Of a DNA stretch of 64,000 nucleotides, positions 55,249-63,194 are shown one piece after another. Below the pieces are notes generated by a model. The model worked only from the letters and a program-made list of their open reading frames with translations. It was not told where the DNA came from and searched no databases. Numbering within the stretch: the first letter of the stretch is position 1; each line of letters opens with the position of its first letter. The position numbers and the translations under genes were made by a program. This DNA is from Hamadaea flava (GTDB lineage Bacteria; Actinomycetota; Actinomycetes; Mycobacteriales; Micromonosporaceae): positions 4,712,001 through 4,776,000 of the forward strand of contig NZ_JAMZDZ010000001.1 in the NCBI RefSeq assembly GCF_024172085.1, in the 5' to 3' direction.

Positions 55249-56454
55249 CTAACCCCTTCCTCGGCCGAACCGGCTGCGCTTCTGCAAGTCCGCCACGTTC
55301 GGGTTCAGGAACAGCCGGGTCGCCAGATCCTTGTACGCCTGACTCACCGGATGACTGGGGCTCGACACCGTCAGCGGAACCCCCGCGTTGGCCGCGACCG
55401 GGACGTCCCGGCTGGACGGGATCGACCCGACGATCGGCATGCGGACGATCTTCTCGACGTCGCCGCTGCTCAGCCCGACCTTGGAGTCGGCCCGGTTGAG
55501 CACCAGAGTGCGAGCCGCCTTGCGGTAGTCGAGCAGGTCGAACATGTCGAGGGTCACCCGCGTGTTCTTCAGCGACGGGATCTCCGGCGTGGTGACGAGC
55601 AGGTAGTGGTGGGTGGCGTCGAGCGCGGCGAGCATCTGCTCGGAGAACGCGCTCGCGGTGTCGATGACGACGTACTCGAAGGCGTCGCGGGCGAGCTGGA
55701 TGAGATCGCTGATCAGCTGCCGGCCGATGTCCTCGGCGGCGGCCGGCTGCACCGGCGCGAGCAGCACGTCCAGCCCGCTGCGATAAGGCGCTAGCAGCGA
55801 GCGCAGCCCGGTCTCGTCGATCCGGTCGGCGACCGGGATGGCGTCGGCGATGGTCCGCTCCGGGCTCAGCTGGGTGAGGATCGCGACATCGCCGAAGGCG
55901 AGATCGAGGTCCATCAGGCACACCTTGTGCCGGCCGCCGTCGGCCAGCGCCACCGCCAGGTTGATCGCGGTCGTCGTCTTGCCCACCCCGCCTTTGGCGG
56001 CGAAGACCGTGATGACCTGCCCGCCCATCGGTTCCGGGCCGTCCTCGGGCGTACGCGCCGACGGGACGGTCTGGCCGTTGAGCTTCGGTTTGGCCTCCAG
56101 CTGCCGGGACAGATCCTGCGATCGCGCGCACGCGGCGAGGATCGCGGCGGGGTCGTTGGCGTCCACGACCTCGCGTACGCCGGCTCGGATGGCCTCGGTC
56201 ATGACGTTGACGTCGAGATGCTGGCGCAGCAGCACGACGCCGAGGGTCGGCCGCCGCACCCGGCACTGTTCGGAGAAGCCGACCGCCTCGGCCAGGGGAG
56301 TGCTCGGGCCGAGCACCACCAGCTGCTCGGCCCGTTCGGTGTTCACCAGCTCGACCAGGGAATCCGCCGTGGACACGACGTGGGTCTCTTCGATGCCGAA
56401 CAGGGTCGCGAGCTGTTTCGCCTGCTGCTGCCACTGTTCGTAGACGATGGTCAT
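55249..56454 (-). CDS. tadZ: tad pilus localisation protein TadZ/CpaE (MinD-like)
   Basis: 401 residues. Residues 1-130 are an atypical receiver-like domain (LFGIEETHVVSTADSLVELVNTERAEQLVVLGP, without the canonical phospho-Asp). The MinD-type ATPase follows with the deviant Walker A FAAKGGVGKTTTAINLA near 150, VCLMDLDLAFGDVAIL near 182 and VVIDTASAFSEQ near 260. The family directs pilus machinery to its site. A basic end, KRSRFGRGRG, may bind DNA or membrane. It lies 41 bp after the cpaB gene. Confidence 0.9.
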   Translation of the reverse strand: MTIVYEQWQQQAKQLATLFGIEETHVVSTADSLVELVNTERAEQLVVLGPSTPLAEAVGFSEQCRVRRPTLGVVLLRQHLDVNVMTEAIRAGVREVVDANDPAAILAACARSQDLSRQLEAKPKLNGQTVPSARTPEDGPEPMGGQVITVFAAKGGVGKTTTAINLAVALADGGRHKVCLMDLDLAFGDVAILTQLSPERTIADAIPVADRIDETGLRSLLAPYRSGLDVLLAPVQPAAAEDIGRQLISDLIQLARDAFEYVVIDTASAFSEQMLAALDATHHYLLVTTPEIPSLKNTRVTLDMFDLLDYRKAARTLVLNRADSKVGLSSGDVEKIVRMPIVGSIPSSRDVPVAANAGVPLTVSSPSHPVSQAYKDLATRLFLNPNVADLQKRSRFGRGRG

Positions 56455-56495
56455 GGCCTGTTCGCCCTTCGCGGTCGCATGTGTCCAGGCGAGGA

Positions 56496-57269
56496 TCAGT
56501 TCAGCGGTACGCCGTTGTCTATCGCCTTACCGACCTCAACGACCGACGAATCGGTAAGTAGAGCCAGGGTCAGGTCGCAGCCCATGTCGGTGGCGTGGAC
56601 GAACTTCGTGGCGTCGTCCTGGTTTGCGGAGATTGTCACGATAAGGGTGACCTTGCCGTCGGCGTCGAGCTGTGTACGCTGCTCGGCCGTCTGCGTCGAG
56701 GTCTGCCCGCCCTCGCCGTACGCACCGACCGCGAGGACCTCCATGCGCGGCAGCAGCACCATGGACCGGCGGCGGTTCTGGTCGTACTTCTTCTTGAACT
56801 CGGCGTCGAGGATGTCGCAGGTGGCGAAGACGGCGACGGTGGAACCGGGCCGGACGAAGCCGCCGACCTCTCGTTCGACGTCGAACTTGCCGCTCAGCGC
56901 CAGCATCTTCTCCGGTACGGCGATACCGCCCGACAGCTTCGTGGCCTGGCCGAACATGCCCTTGAGGAGCAGCTGGCGAGCCTGGACGTCGGCGGTCACC
57001 ACGAGCTTGTCGAGGTCGATCGAGATGTCCTGCATGACGTCTTCGGGCAGCGAGGACTTCGGCATCACGACGTCCTCGGTCATGCCCCGGTCCCGGATGA
57101 CCGCGCCGGTGGTGCCGGCCGGGATGCGTACCTTGGCCACCCGGACGTGCACGGCCTCCTGCCCGGCGGCCACGGAGTTCTTGGTCGCGATGAGGTACGC
57201 GAACACCGCACCGGTGCCGACGACGGCGAGGACGATCGCGATCAGGATGCCAACGATGCGGCGCGTCAT
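56496..57269 (-). CDS. cpaB: tad pilus protein CpaB/RcpC-like (SAF domain)
   Basis: 257 residues. One N-terminal membrane segment (IVGILIAIVLAVVGTGAVFAYLIAT) followed by a SAF-type domain on the outer side, with VRVAKVRIPAGTTGAVI near residue 43 and VQARQLLLKGMFG near 95. FVRPGSTVAVFATCDIL near 137 begins the second part, ending in ALLTDSSVVEVGKAIDNGVPLN. In Gram-negative systems it modifies or gates the pilus. There is no RcpA secretin here, as expected for a Gram-positive cell. It is 28 bp after the tadG-like gene. Confidence 0.87.
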   Translation of the reverse strand: MTRRIVGILIAIVLAVVGTGAVFAYLIATKNSVAAGQEAVHVRVAKVRIPAGTTGAVIRDRGMTEDVVMPKSSLPEDVMQDISIDLDKLVVTADVQARQLLLKGMFGQATKLSGGIAVPEKMLALSGKFDVEREVGGFVRPGSTVAVFATCDILDAEFKKKYDQNRRRSMVLLPRMEVLAVGAYGEGGQTSTQTAEQRTQLDADGKVTLIVTISANQDDATKFVHATDMGCDLTLALLTDSSVVEVGKAIDNGVPLN

Positions 57270-57297
57270 TGTCTGCGTTTCCTATCTCTGCCTGCGG

Positions 57298-58464
57298 TCA
57301 GCCGACCGTCTTGACCATGACCGCGCCGAGGCCGGTCGCCGAGTTGAACTGGCCGTTCCACGCCGACATCGGCGTGACGCCACGAGTGAAGTAGCCGAGG
57401 ACGCACCAGTCCGTCCCCAGGCACTGGGTGCCGGTCAGCCACGATGGGGCGGAGCCCACGTTTTTGATGTTGTAGCCGGTGATGACGAAGGCGGCGACGC
57501 CCTTCAGGACGTATCGGCCGCCGCTGCGGCCGACGCGCTGCCCGTCGTAGATGCCCACGGCGACCGGGATGCGGTTGGCGACGGCGTAGCTCAAGACGCT
57601 CGCGCATCCGCCGGGTGTGGTGTTACGCAGCGTTCGGACCGAGCTGACCGAGCTCTGACAGCCCGTCGCCGCCGACGGTCGCAGCCAGCTCGCCTCGCCG
57701 TCGGCGTCCCACCAGTCGCCCCGGCCGGTGTAGCAGGAAGGCGTCCCGCTGCCGCTCCCGCCGCCGGAGCCGGAGGTGTTGAAGCTGAACTTCGCCTCGA
57801 ACGACGTGCTGGGCAGCGTCGGCGGGGCCTGGCCGTAGCGCGTGCTGGAGCTGGTGGCCTGGTTGTAGCGGCGCTCGCACACGGTCATCGCCAGCCCGGT
57901 CATGGGCGCACCCCAGGCGACCCGGGAACACGCGCCGACCGTGGTGCCGGCGCTGGAGCCGGCGACCGCCCGGGCGAACGTCGGCGACAGCACGTACCGG
58001 TCGGAGTCGTTCGTCAGCGTCCGGGTGTGCACCTCGGCATAGCCGAGGGTGTTCGGCGGCAGCGACCGGCCCTGGCAGGCGGTCAGATTGTCGGGGTAGC
58101 CGCCCCGGCAGCGCGGCAACAGGCTTCTACCAGTGCGTACGTCCGTGCTGCCGCAGATCTCCTGAACGTCGGTGAGCCGGTCCTTGGCGTTGCCGTTGGC
58201 GTACTTGGTCTCGGCGGCGCTCGGATCGGTGCACTCGGTGGGCCGGCGGGCCGCGCAGTCGATCGCCACCGCGAGCGCGACCGCGTCCGCCCCGGACTGG
58301 AGCTCCTCGCGTTCGGCGTACAGCTGGCCGACGTCGACGGCGAGTGCGGCCCCGGCGAGCAGCACTCCGGTCGCGGTGAGCAGAGCGACGAGGACCGCCA
58401 CCCCGCCCTCGTCGCGACGCAGGCGGCGGCGGAGCCGTGTACGCACGCTCGTCAGGCGCGGCAT
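57298..58464 (-). CDS. TadG-like pseudopilin/pilus assembly protein
   Basis: 388 residues. The N-terminus RRLRRDEGGVAVLVALLTATGVLLAGAALAVDVGQLY has the short basic leader and hydrophobic segment of TadE/TadG-type prepilins, with EGG/VAVL as the probable processing site. The remaining 340 residues are secreted, with about 12 Cys, Ser/Gly-rich linkers (SGSGGGSGSGTPSCY) and Trp-rich parts. It starts inside the end of the tadE gene, overlapping by 13 bp. A structural or adhesive role at the pilus tip is inferred from the family. Confidence 0.85.
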   Translation of the reverse strand: MPRLTSVRTRLRRRLRRDEGGVAVLVALLTATGVLLAGAALAVDVGQLYAEREELQSGADAVALAVAIDCAARRPTECTDPSAAETKYANGNAKDRLTDVQEICGSTDVRTGRSLLPRCRGGYPDNLTACQGRSLPPNTLGYAEVHTRTLTNDSDRYVLSPTFARAVAGSSAGTTVGACSRVAWGAPMTGLAMTVCERRYNQATSSSTRYGQAPPTLPSTSFEAKFSFNTSGSGGGSGSGTPSCYTGRGDWWDADGEASWLRPSAATGCQSSVSSVRTLRNTTPGGCASVLSYAVANRIPVAVGIYDGQRVGRSGGRYVLKGVAAFVITGYNIKNVGSAPSWLTGTQCLGTDWCVLGYFTRGVTPMSAWNGQFNSATGLGAVMVKTVG

Positions 58465-58865
58465 GGCATGACGCCCTTGCCGGTGACCGTCACGCCGTCG
58501 GTGAAAGGTCCGCCGAAGAGGGCGGCGATGCTGCCGACCGGGGTGATCCAGTCGAAGTCCAGTTCGGTGTGGACGGTGGCGTCCTCTTCATCGGTGTAGG
58601 GCGGATCGCAGTAGGTGCTCGGCGACACGACCCGGATCCGGGAGTCGACCTCGCGGGCGCGATTCGAGGCGGCGGCGGAGCGGACGGTGCTGGGTCCGGC
58701 GACGGCCGCCGCCCGGGCGCCCTCGCGGGCCGCCTCGGTCGCCTTGATCTGAGCGTGGACGAGCCGGCCGAAGTCGACGGTGGCGAAGACGATCAGCAGG
58801 AGCAGCGGCACCACGATGGCGAACTCCACCGCCGAGGCACCGCGATCCGCCCGCCACCGGCTCAC
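58452..58865 (-). CDS. tadE: TadE-family pseudopilin
   Basis: 137 residues from GTG 58865. The N-terminus VSRWRADRGASAVEFAIVVPLLLLIVFATVDFGRLVHAQIK has the basic leader, the processing site after Gly in RGASAVEF and the Glu at position +5 of the mature protein, followed by one membrane segment. The rest (AAREGARAAAV and a Cys-bearing C-terminus, ending VMPCRA) lies outside. The GTG overlaps the stop of the second pilin gene by three bases. It forms part of the pilus base or tip. Confidence 0.88.
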   Translation of the reverse strand: MSRWRADRGASAVEFAIVVPLLLLIVFATVDFGRLVHAQIKATEAAREGARAAAVAGPSTVRSAAASNRAREVDSRIRVVSPSTYCDPPYTDEEDATVHTELDFDWITPVGSIAALFGGPFTDGVTVTGKGVMPCRA

Positions 58866-59056
58866 GGGAAGACGCCCTCCGCGGTCGTGAACAACCCGAT
58901 GATCGATTGTCCGAAGGCGGCGACCGCCCCGACGATCACTGCCGCGACCAGGGCCATGAACAGTGCGTACTCCACTGCGGTGGCGCCGCGGTCCGCCACC
59001 CGGCGGCGTGCGGCGATCCCGGCCAGGACGCACCGTGCCATGAACTGTGTTCTCAT
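58862..59056 (-). CDS. Flp-type pilin, second copy
   Basis: 64 residues. A leader of about 24 residues (MARCVLAGIAARRRVADRG) ends at G/ATAVEY, with Glu at +5, then the hydrophobic helix ALFMALVAAVIVGAVAAFG and a short exposed tail. This fits a Flp pilin, the main subunit of tad pili. ATG 59056 is listed; ATG 59041 is also possible. No clear Shine-Dalgarno is seen. It differs from the first pilin in length and tail, so the two may be major and minor subunits. Confidence 0.85.
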   Translation of the reverse strand: MRTQFMARCVLAGIAARRRVADRGATAVEYALFMALVAAVIVGAVAAFGQSIIGLFTTAEGVFP

Positions 59057-59161
59057 GCTCGACTTTCTGCTCAGCCCCCACCGATCCGCCCCCCGGTTCT
59101 GGCTACGCCCGACATGGTCGTGCGGGGCGCCCCACGCCCCGCACGGTCCGTCAAGCCGGGC

Positions 59162-59350
59162 TTACGGCGTTCCACCCTTGATGTCGTCGGCGATGCCGTT
59201 CAGCGTGTCCCGGATCGTGTCGCCGAGCGTCGTCACGGCGACGACGATGACGGCGGCGATCAGCGCGACGATGAGGCCGTATTCGACGGCCGTCGCACCC
59301 TCGTCCCGGGTCAGCCACAGTGCGCGGGCCTTCGAGTAGAGCTTGAGCAT
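59162..59350 (-). CDS. flp: Flp-type pilin, first copy
   Basis: 62 residues from ATG 59350. MLKLYSKARALWLTRDEG is the leader, with processing at G/ATAVEY, Glu at +5, then LIVALIAAVIVVAVTTLG and a polar tail DTIRDTLNGIADDIKGG. This is the classic Flp pilin layout and length. AGGGGG lies 11 bases upstream. It is the first gene of the tad run, after a 345-bp space, so the main promoter is probably there. Likely the major pilin. Confidence 0.9.
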   Translation of the reverse strand: MLKLYSKARALWLTRDEGATAVEYGLIVALIAAVIVVAVTTLGDTIRDTLNGIADDIKGGTP

Positions 59351-59695
59351 GTGCGGGAGCACCCCCTAGGAGGTCCGGCGAGAAGGGCTGACCGGACATT
59401 GTGGAGACATCATCGGCACTGCGCCGACTGTCACGGAGCTTGCGCTTCCGGCTCCGCGCCGTCAGTCAGGCGACCCGTTACCCGCCGACTCCGCACAGTG
59501 GGGCGTACTGGCGGAACGGCTGACCCCGGATCAACCATTGATGCCAGCCAATCAGGTGAGTAAACGTTTGCAGTGCCGCCGAATATCGGCATCAAAGCGG
59601 GCAAATAAGACAGCCCGCGAGGGGACTGAGAGCAGGCTGAGCGACCGAGTCGACTTCGCGACACCGCTCCCGCGAACGGCGTAAATCCGTTGCCG
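59351..59695. other. 345-bp leader region of the tad locus
   Basis: On the minus strand this lies between the prepilin peptidase stop and the first pilin. GCGGGC-N10-GCCCGC at 59597-59618 can fold as a terminator-like hairpin about 80 bp after the peptidase stop. The remainder has a lower GC content, an AAACGTTT octamer near 59550 and a TTGATC box, but no definite promoter. A short frame across 59431-59664 looks non-coding. Confidence 0.45.
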
Positions 59696-60415
59696 CTATT
59701 GGTGAGCGGCGAGCACCACGGCGGCGAGCCAGCCCAGCAGAAGGGCCGGGCCGAACGGCGATCGGGCCTTGCGGCCGCGCCGAATGAGGGCCACCACGGC
59801 GAACGGAGCGTTCACCAGGAACGGCAGGATCGCCCCGAAGACCACCGCGGGCCAGCCCAGGTAGCCGAGCACCAACCCCAGTACGCCCGCCAGCTTGACG
59901 TCGCCGAGTCCCATCGGAGCGCCGGGCAACACCGCGAACACCAGGTACGCCAGCAGCAGCGCGAGGCCGCCGAGCCAGCCCCGGGCGTACTCGGGCCAGG
60001 TGCCCGTGGCCACGGCGTGCAGGGTGAGCAGAACGGCGGTGCCGACGAACGTCACGAGCATGAGGGGATCGGGCAGCCGCTGCACCTTCAGGTCCACCAC
60101 GGACATCAGTACGCCCATCGCCGCCACGAAGAGGCAGGCGAGCAGCAGGAACGACACCGGAAGCGCCCAGGCGAGCAGGGCGAAGGCGGCCGCGCCCGCC
60201 AACGCCGTCCACACCGGATGGACGGCCGATGCCGTGCCGCAGCCGGCGCACCGATGCTTCAGGCGTACCCAACTGGTGATGCCGGACCCGCAGCCGGCGC
60301 AGGCGGTGCGGGACGGCTCGCCCCACGGCACGCTGAACCGGTACGCGGGCCAGGCGGTGAGCAGACCGCCGACGCCGCCGGCGAGACCGCTCAGCGCGAC
60401 CGAGGTGGAGGACAC
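59696..60415 (-). CDS. A24-family prepilin peptidase
   Basis: 239 residues from GTG 60415. Seven or so membrane spans. The two catalytic Asp are in SVVDLKVQRLPDPLM near residue 110 and MGLGDVKLAG near 175, the GxGD motif. A CAGCGSG and CAGCGTA zinc-like pair lies near residue 40, as in PilD. It cleaves Flp and TadE/TadG leaders and is the TadV equivalent of this locus. TATCGT lies six bases before the GTG, so the message may be leaderless. Confidence 0.92.
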   Translation of the reverse strand: MSSTSVALSGLAGGVGGLLTAWPAYRFSVPWGEPSRTACAGCGSGITSWVRLKHRCAGCGTASAVHPVWTALAGAAAFALLAWALPVSFLLLACLFVAAMGVLMSVVDLKVQRLPDPLMLVTFVGTAVLLTLHAVATGTWPEYARGWLGGLALLLAYLVFAVLPGAPMGLGDVKLAGVLGLVLGYLGWPAVVFGAILPFLVNAPFAVVALIRRGRKARSPFGPALLLGWLAAVVLAAHQ

Positions 60416-60421
60416 GGCGGC

Positions 60422-60427
60422 ACGATA
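60422..60427 (-). promoter_or_regulatory. -10 box of the prepilin peptidase gene, leaderless arrangement
   Basis: TATCGT on the minus strand, six bases before the GTG at 60415. Confidence 0.45.
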
Positions 60428-60466
60428 CTGTCTGCGCGACGGCGTGCCTAGTGAGGAGGAAGGGCC

Positions 60467-60853
60467 GTGAACGGACCGAACCGGCCGCTGATGATCGTGG
60501 CGGGGGTGCTCGCGGTGCTGGGAGCGGCTGCGCTCACGGTCGTGGCGCTGACGCCGGACGGCCAGCCCACCCCGCCGATCGGCGTCACCGGTACGCACGC
60601 CGTCACCGCCGGCGCGGTCGGCGCCCGATTCGCCCGCGCTGGGGACTGCCTCATCAACGACGGCACCGAGGCCGAGCCCGTCCTGCGCCTGGTGAGCTGC
60701 GCCGCCGGGGCGTATGCCGTCCTCGCCCGCTTCGAGGGCGTGACCGATGCCGACAAGGTGTGCGCCCAGATCGAGGGTTACGAATACAACTACTCCTACG
60801 ACAGCCCGCTCGACACCGAGCTGGACTTCGTCCTCTGCCTCAAACCGGTCTGA
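60467..60853 (+). CDS. small membrane-anchored secreted protein
   Basis: 128 residues. One N-terminal hydrophobic segment (PLMIVAGVLAVLGAAALTVVAL, residues 8-29) works as signal or anchor, followed by a Pro/Thr linker and a compact domain with Cys in AGDCLIND, LVSCAAG, DKVCAQI and FVLCLKPV. The spacing resembles the LppU-like small secreted proteins of actinobacteria (GDC...C...C...C). AGGAGG precedes the GTG. It is divergent from the prepilin peptidase gene. Function unknown. Confidence 0.75.
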   Translation: MNGPNRPLMIVAGVLAVLGAAALTVVALTPDGQPTPPIGVTGTHAVTAGAVGARFARAGDCLINDGTEAEPVLRLVSCAAGAYAVLARFEGVTDADKVCAQIEGYEYNYSYDSPLDTELDFVLCLKPV

Positions 60854-60958
60854 CCCCGAAGCCCACCAGACCCCGAAGCCGCCGGAGCGCCGCAGCAAGG
60901 TCGAGGCCAGGCCGCCGTTAGTCGAGCGCGAATGCCCGAATTGGGGCAAGATAACCCC

Positions 60959-61426
60959 ATGGCACCCGTACGCGGTATCGCCCGAGCCCTGCTGGGCGGA
61001 GTCTTCATCTTCTCCGGCGCGAAGGCAGTCCTGCGGCCGGAGCGTCTCGTGCAGCGGGCGCGTCCGGTGACCGATCGGGTGACGCCTCTGCTCAACAAGG
61101 TCGACGAGCGCATCCCTGCCAATGCGGAGACGCTCATCCGGGTCAACGGCGCCGCACAGGTGACCGGCGGCCTCCTGCTGGCCTCGGGCGCCGCCCCACG
61201 GCCGGCCGCGGCGCTGCTCGCCGGGACGCTGATCCCGACGACGGTCGCCGGCCATCCGTTCTGGGCGGCCCAGACCAAGGCCCAGTACGACACCGACATC
61301 GTGCAGTTCGCCAAGAACCTGGCGATCTTCGGCGGCCTGCTGCTGGCCGCGGTCGACACCGCCGGCTCGCCGAGCGTTGGCTGGCGAGTCCGGCACTATC
61401 TGGACAGCCGCACGTCCGACGACTGA
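60959..61426 (+). CDS. DoxX-family membrane protein
   Basis: 155 residues. PVRGIARALLGGVFIFSGAKAVLRPE opens a DoxX-type protein, with four hydrophobic segments near residues 5-22, 65-85, 88-105 and 125-142. AGTLIPTTVAGHPFWAAQTKAQYDTDIVQFAKNLAIFGGLLL is the typical second half. Family members are linked to redox and membrane-stress tasks, but the reaction is not clear. It starts about 105 bp after the small secreted protein. Confidence 0.85.
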   Translation: MAPVRGIARALLGGVFIFSGAKAVLRPERLVQRARPVTDRVTPLLNKVDERIPANAETLIRVNGAAQVTGGLLLASGAAPRPAAALLAGTLIPTTVAGHPFWAAQTKAQYDTDIVQFAKNLAIFGGLLLAAVDTAGSPSVGWRVRHYLDSRTSDD

Positions 61427-61562
61427 GGGGCCCCGACAAGGCCGCCATAACCATCGATGAGTGGCGGGAATCACCTTATCCGGCCAGGCCCCGTTAACCA
61501 GCTAGAAATGTCGCTAAACGGCGTGGGATCGGACACAGGCTGATAACGCGGGAGGTACGGGA

Positions 61563-63161
61563 GTGGCTCGGGGTTTTAGGCTGCTCTACGGACCTGGGAA
61601 GAACGTGCCATCACCGGACGGGAGAGCCGCCGCCATGCCTGACGGCCTGCGCGACCGCCTCCGCCTGTTCCAGGGCCACCGGAGCTTGATCCCGGACCGC
61701 CGGAACCTTCCGGCGCGACACGTCACGGGGACGCTCGTCCGACTCGGCATCGTCGCCGCCGCCTTTGTCGCGGCCTGGTACGCGGTGCAGGAGTTCGGAC
61801 GGCCGTATGTGTTCTTCGATCTGAAGATCTATCACGGCGCGGTGGCCTATTGGGCCAATGGCGGAAGCCTGTACGACTACCTCGACCCCGACGTGCCGCT
61901 CGGCTTCACGTATCCGCCGTTCGCGGCGCTCGTGATGCTGCCCATGGGCTATCTGCCCATGCTGGACGCGGCGTGGGTCAACGTAGGAGCAAGCCTGCTC
62001 GTTTTGACCGCGGTCATGGCCGCGCTGCTGGCCCCGATCGCCGAGCGCTGCGGCTGGAAACACCGCTGGTTCGCGGTGGCGCTGGCGGTACCGATCGCGG
62101 CCGCGCTAGAGCCGATGCGGGAGACCTTCGGCTACGGCCAGGTCAACATCCTGCTCTTCGGCCTGATCATGGCCGACCTGGTGGCGCTGCGCTGGATCAG
62201 CCGGCCGAAGGACACCGCCGGCCGGTCGATGCTGGTGCAGCGGTTCCTCAGCGGCAAGTGGGCCGGCGTCGGCATCGGGCTGGCCGCCGCGATCAAGCTG
62301 ACCCCCGCGCTGTTCATCGTCTACCTGCTGATCAGCCGGCAGTGGCGGGCGGCGTGGACGGCGATCGGCACGCTCGTCGGCGTCACCGCCGTCGGCTTCC
62401 TGTTCGCCCGCACGGAGTCGGTGGCGTACTGGACGCGGGTCATCTTCGAGACGAACCGGGTCGGTCAGGCCGACCAGACCCCGAACGCGTCGCTGGCCGG
62501 CCTGCTGGCCCGGCTCTACGACCAGTTCACCGCGCCGTCGCTGCTGTGGATCACGTTCACGCTGGTGATCCTGGTCGTCGGGCTGTCGCGGGCGACGCAC
62601 GCCCACGGCGAGGGCGACGAACTGACCGCGTTCACCCTGATCGGCCTGACCGCCAACGTGGTCAGCCCGATCTCCTGGACCCACCACCTGGTCTTCGTGA
62701 TCCCGGCGATCATCGTGCTCGGCGACGCCGCGTTGCGCCGTCGGGCCGCGAGCCGGGGAATGAAACGCCGCAACGGGTTCGCGCCGTCCGGCCTGGCGGC
62801 GACGCGGCTCCGGGAACCCATCTGGTTCCCGACCATGGTCGGCTTCCGGCACGCGGCCGCGGCGATCGGGCTCTACGTGCTCTTCCTGGTCTCGCCGATC
62901 TGGCCCTACGAGCACCAGCTCCCGGCCGTCTCGCACTACGCCGACGGGCTGATCGGCGTACTGGCCGAGAACTCGTTCACCATCGCGCTGATCGTGCTGG
63001 TCGCGGCGCTGCCGTGGCGGCCCGGCGCGGAGCCGGTCTACCCAGGCGAAGCGCTCGCGGTACCGGCGGCCCGCCGGCCGGTCACGACCGCGTCTCGGCC
63101 GGCCCAGGTCGAACGGATACGCCAGGAGCCCGTTTCGGCGCATGTCGACGACCACGCCTGA
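61563..63161 (+). CDS. GT87/DUF2029-type membrane glycosyltransferase
   Basis: 532 residues with about ten membrane spans. FFDLKIYHGAVAYWANGGSLYDYLDPDVPLGFTYPPFAAL near residue 83 holds the Asp and the YPPF motif of the GT-C group that includes PimE-like mannosyltransferases. LAAAIKLTPALFIVYLL near 240 and SPISWTHHLVFV near 370 are also family marks. It probably moves mannose from polyprenyl-phosphate to a lipid or glycan outside the membrane. The C-terminal 45 residues are cytoplasmic. GGGAGG precedes the GTG. It lies 33 bp before moaC/mogA. Confidence 0.85.
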   Translation: MARGFRLLYGPGKNVPSPDGRAAAMPDGLRDRLRLFQGHRSLIPDRRNLPARHVTGTLVRLGIVAAAFVAAWYAVQEFGRPYVFFDLKIYHGAVAYWANGGSLYDYLDPDVPLGFTYPPFAALVMLPMGYLPMLDAAWVNVGASLLVLTAVMAALLAPIAERCGWKHRWFAVALAVPIAAALEPMRETFGYGQVNILLFGLIMADLVALRWISRPKDTAGRSMLVQRFLSGKWAGVGIGLAAAIKLTPALFIVYLLISRQWRAAWTAIGTLVGVTAVGFLFARTESVAYWTRVIFETNRVGQADQTPNASLAGLLARLYDQFTAPSLLWITFTLVILVVGLSRATHAHGEGDELTAFTLIGLTANVVSPISWTHHLVFVIPAIIVLGDAALRRRAASRGMKRRNGFAPSGLAATRLREPIWFPTMVGFRHAAAAIGLYVLFLVSPIWPYEHQLPAVSHYADGLIGVLAENSFTIALIVLVAALPWRPGAEPVYPGEALAVPAARRPVTTASRPAQVERIRQEPVSAHVDDHA

Positions 63162-63182
63162 GATCCGTCAGACGTGGCCCGA

Positions 63183-63188
63183 TAGGCT
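63183..63188 (+). promoter_or_regulatory. -10 box TAGGCT of moaC/mogA, leaderless arrangement
   Basis: TAGGCT with six bases to the GTG at 63195, the same layout as serS and the DUF5926 gene. Confidence 0.5.
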
Positions 63189-63194
63189 CGGAAC

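Noticed and set aside
59431-59664. 77-codon minus-strand frame between the prepilin peptidase and the first pilin
   Set aside because: No ribosome binding site, atypical composition and no similarity to pilin or tad proteins; treated as leader DNA.
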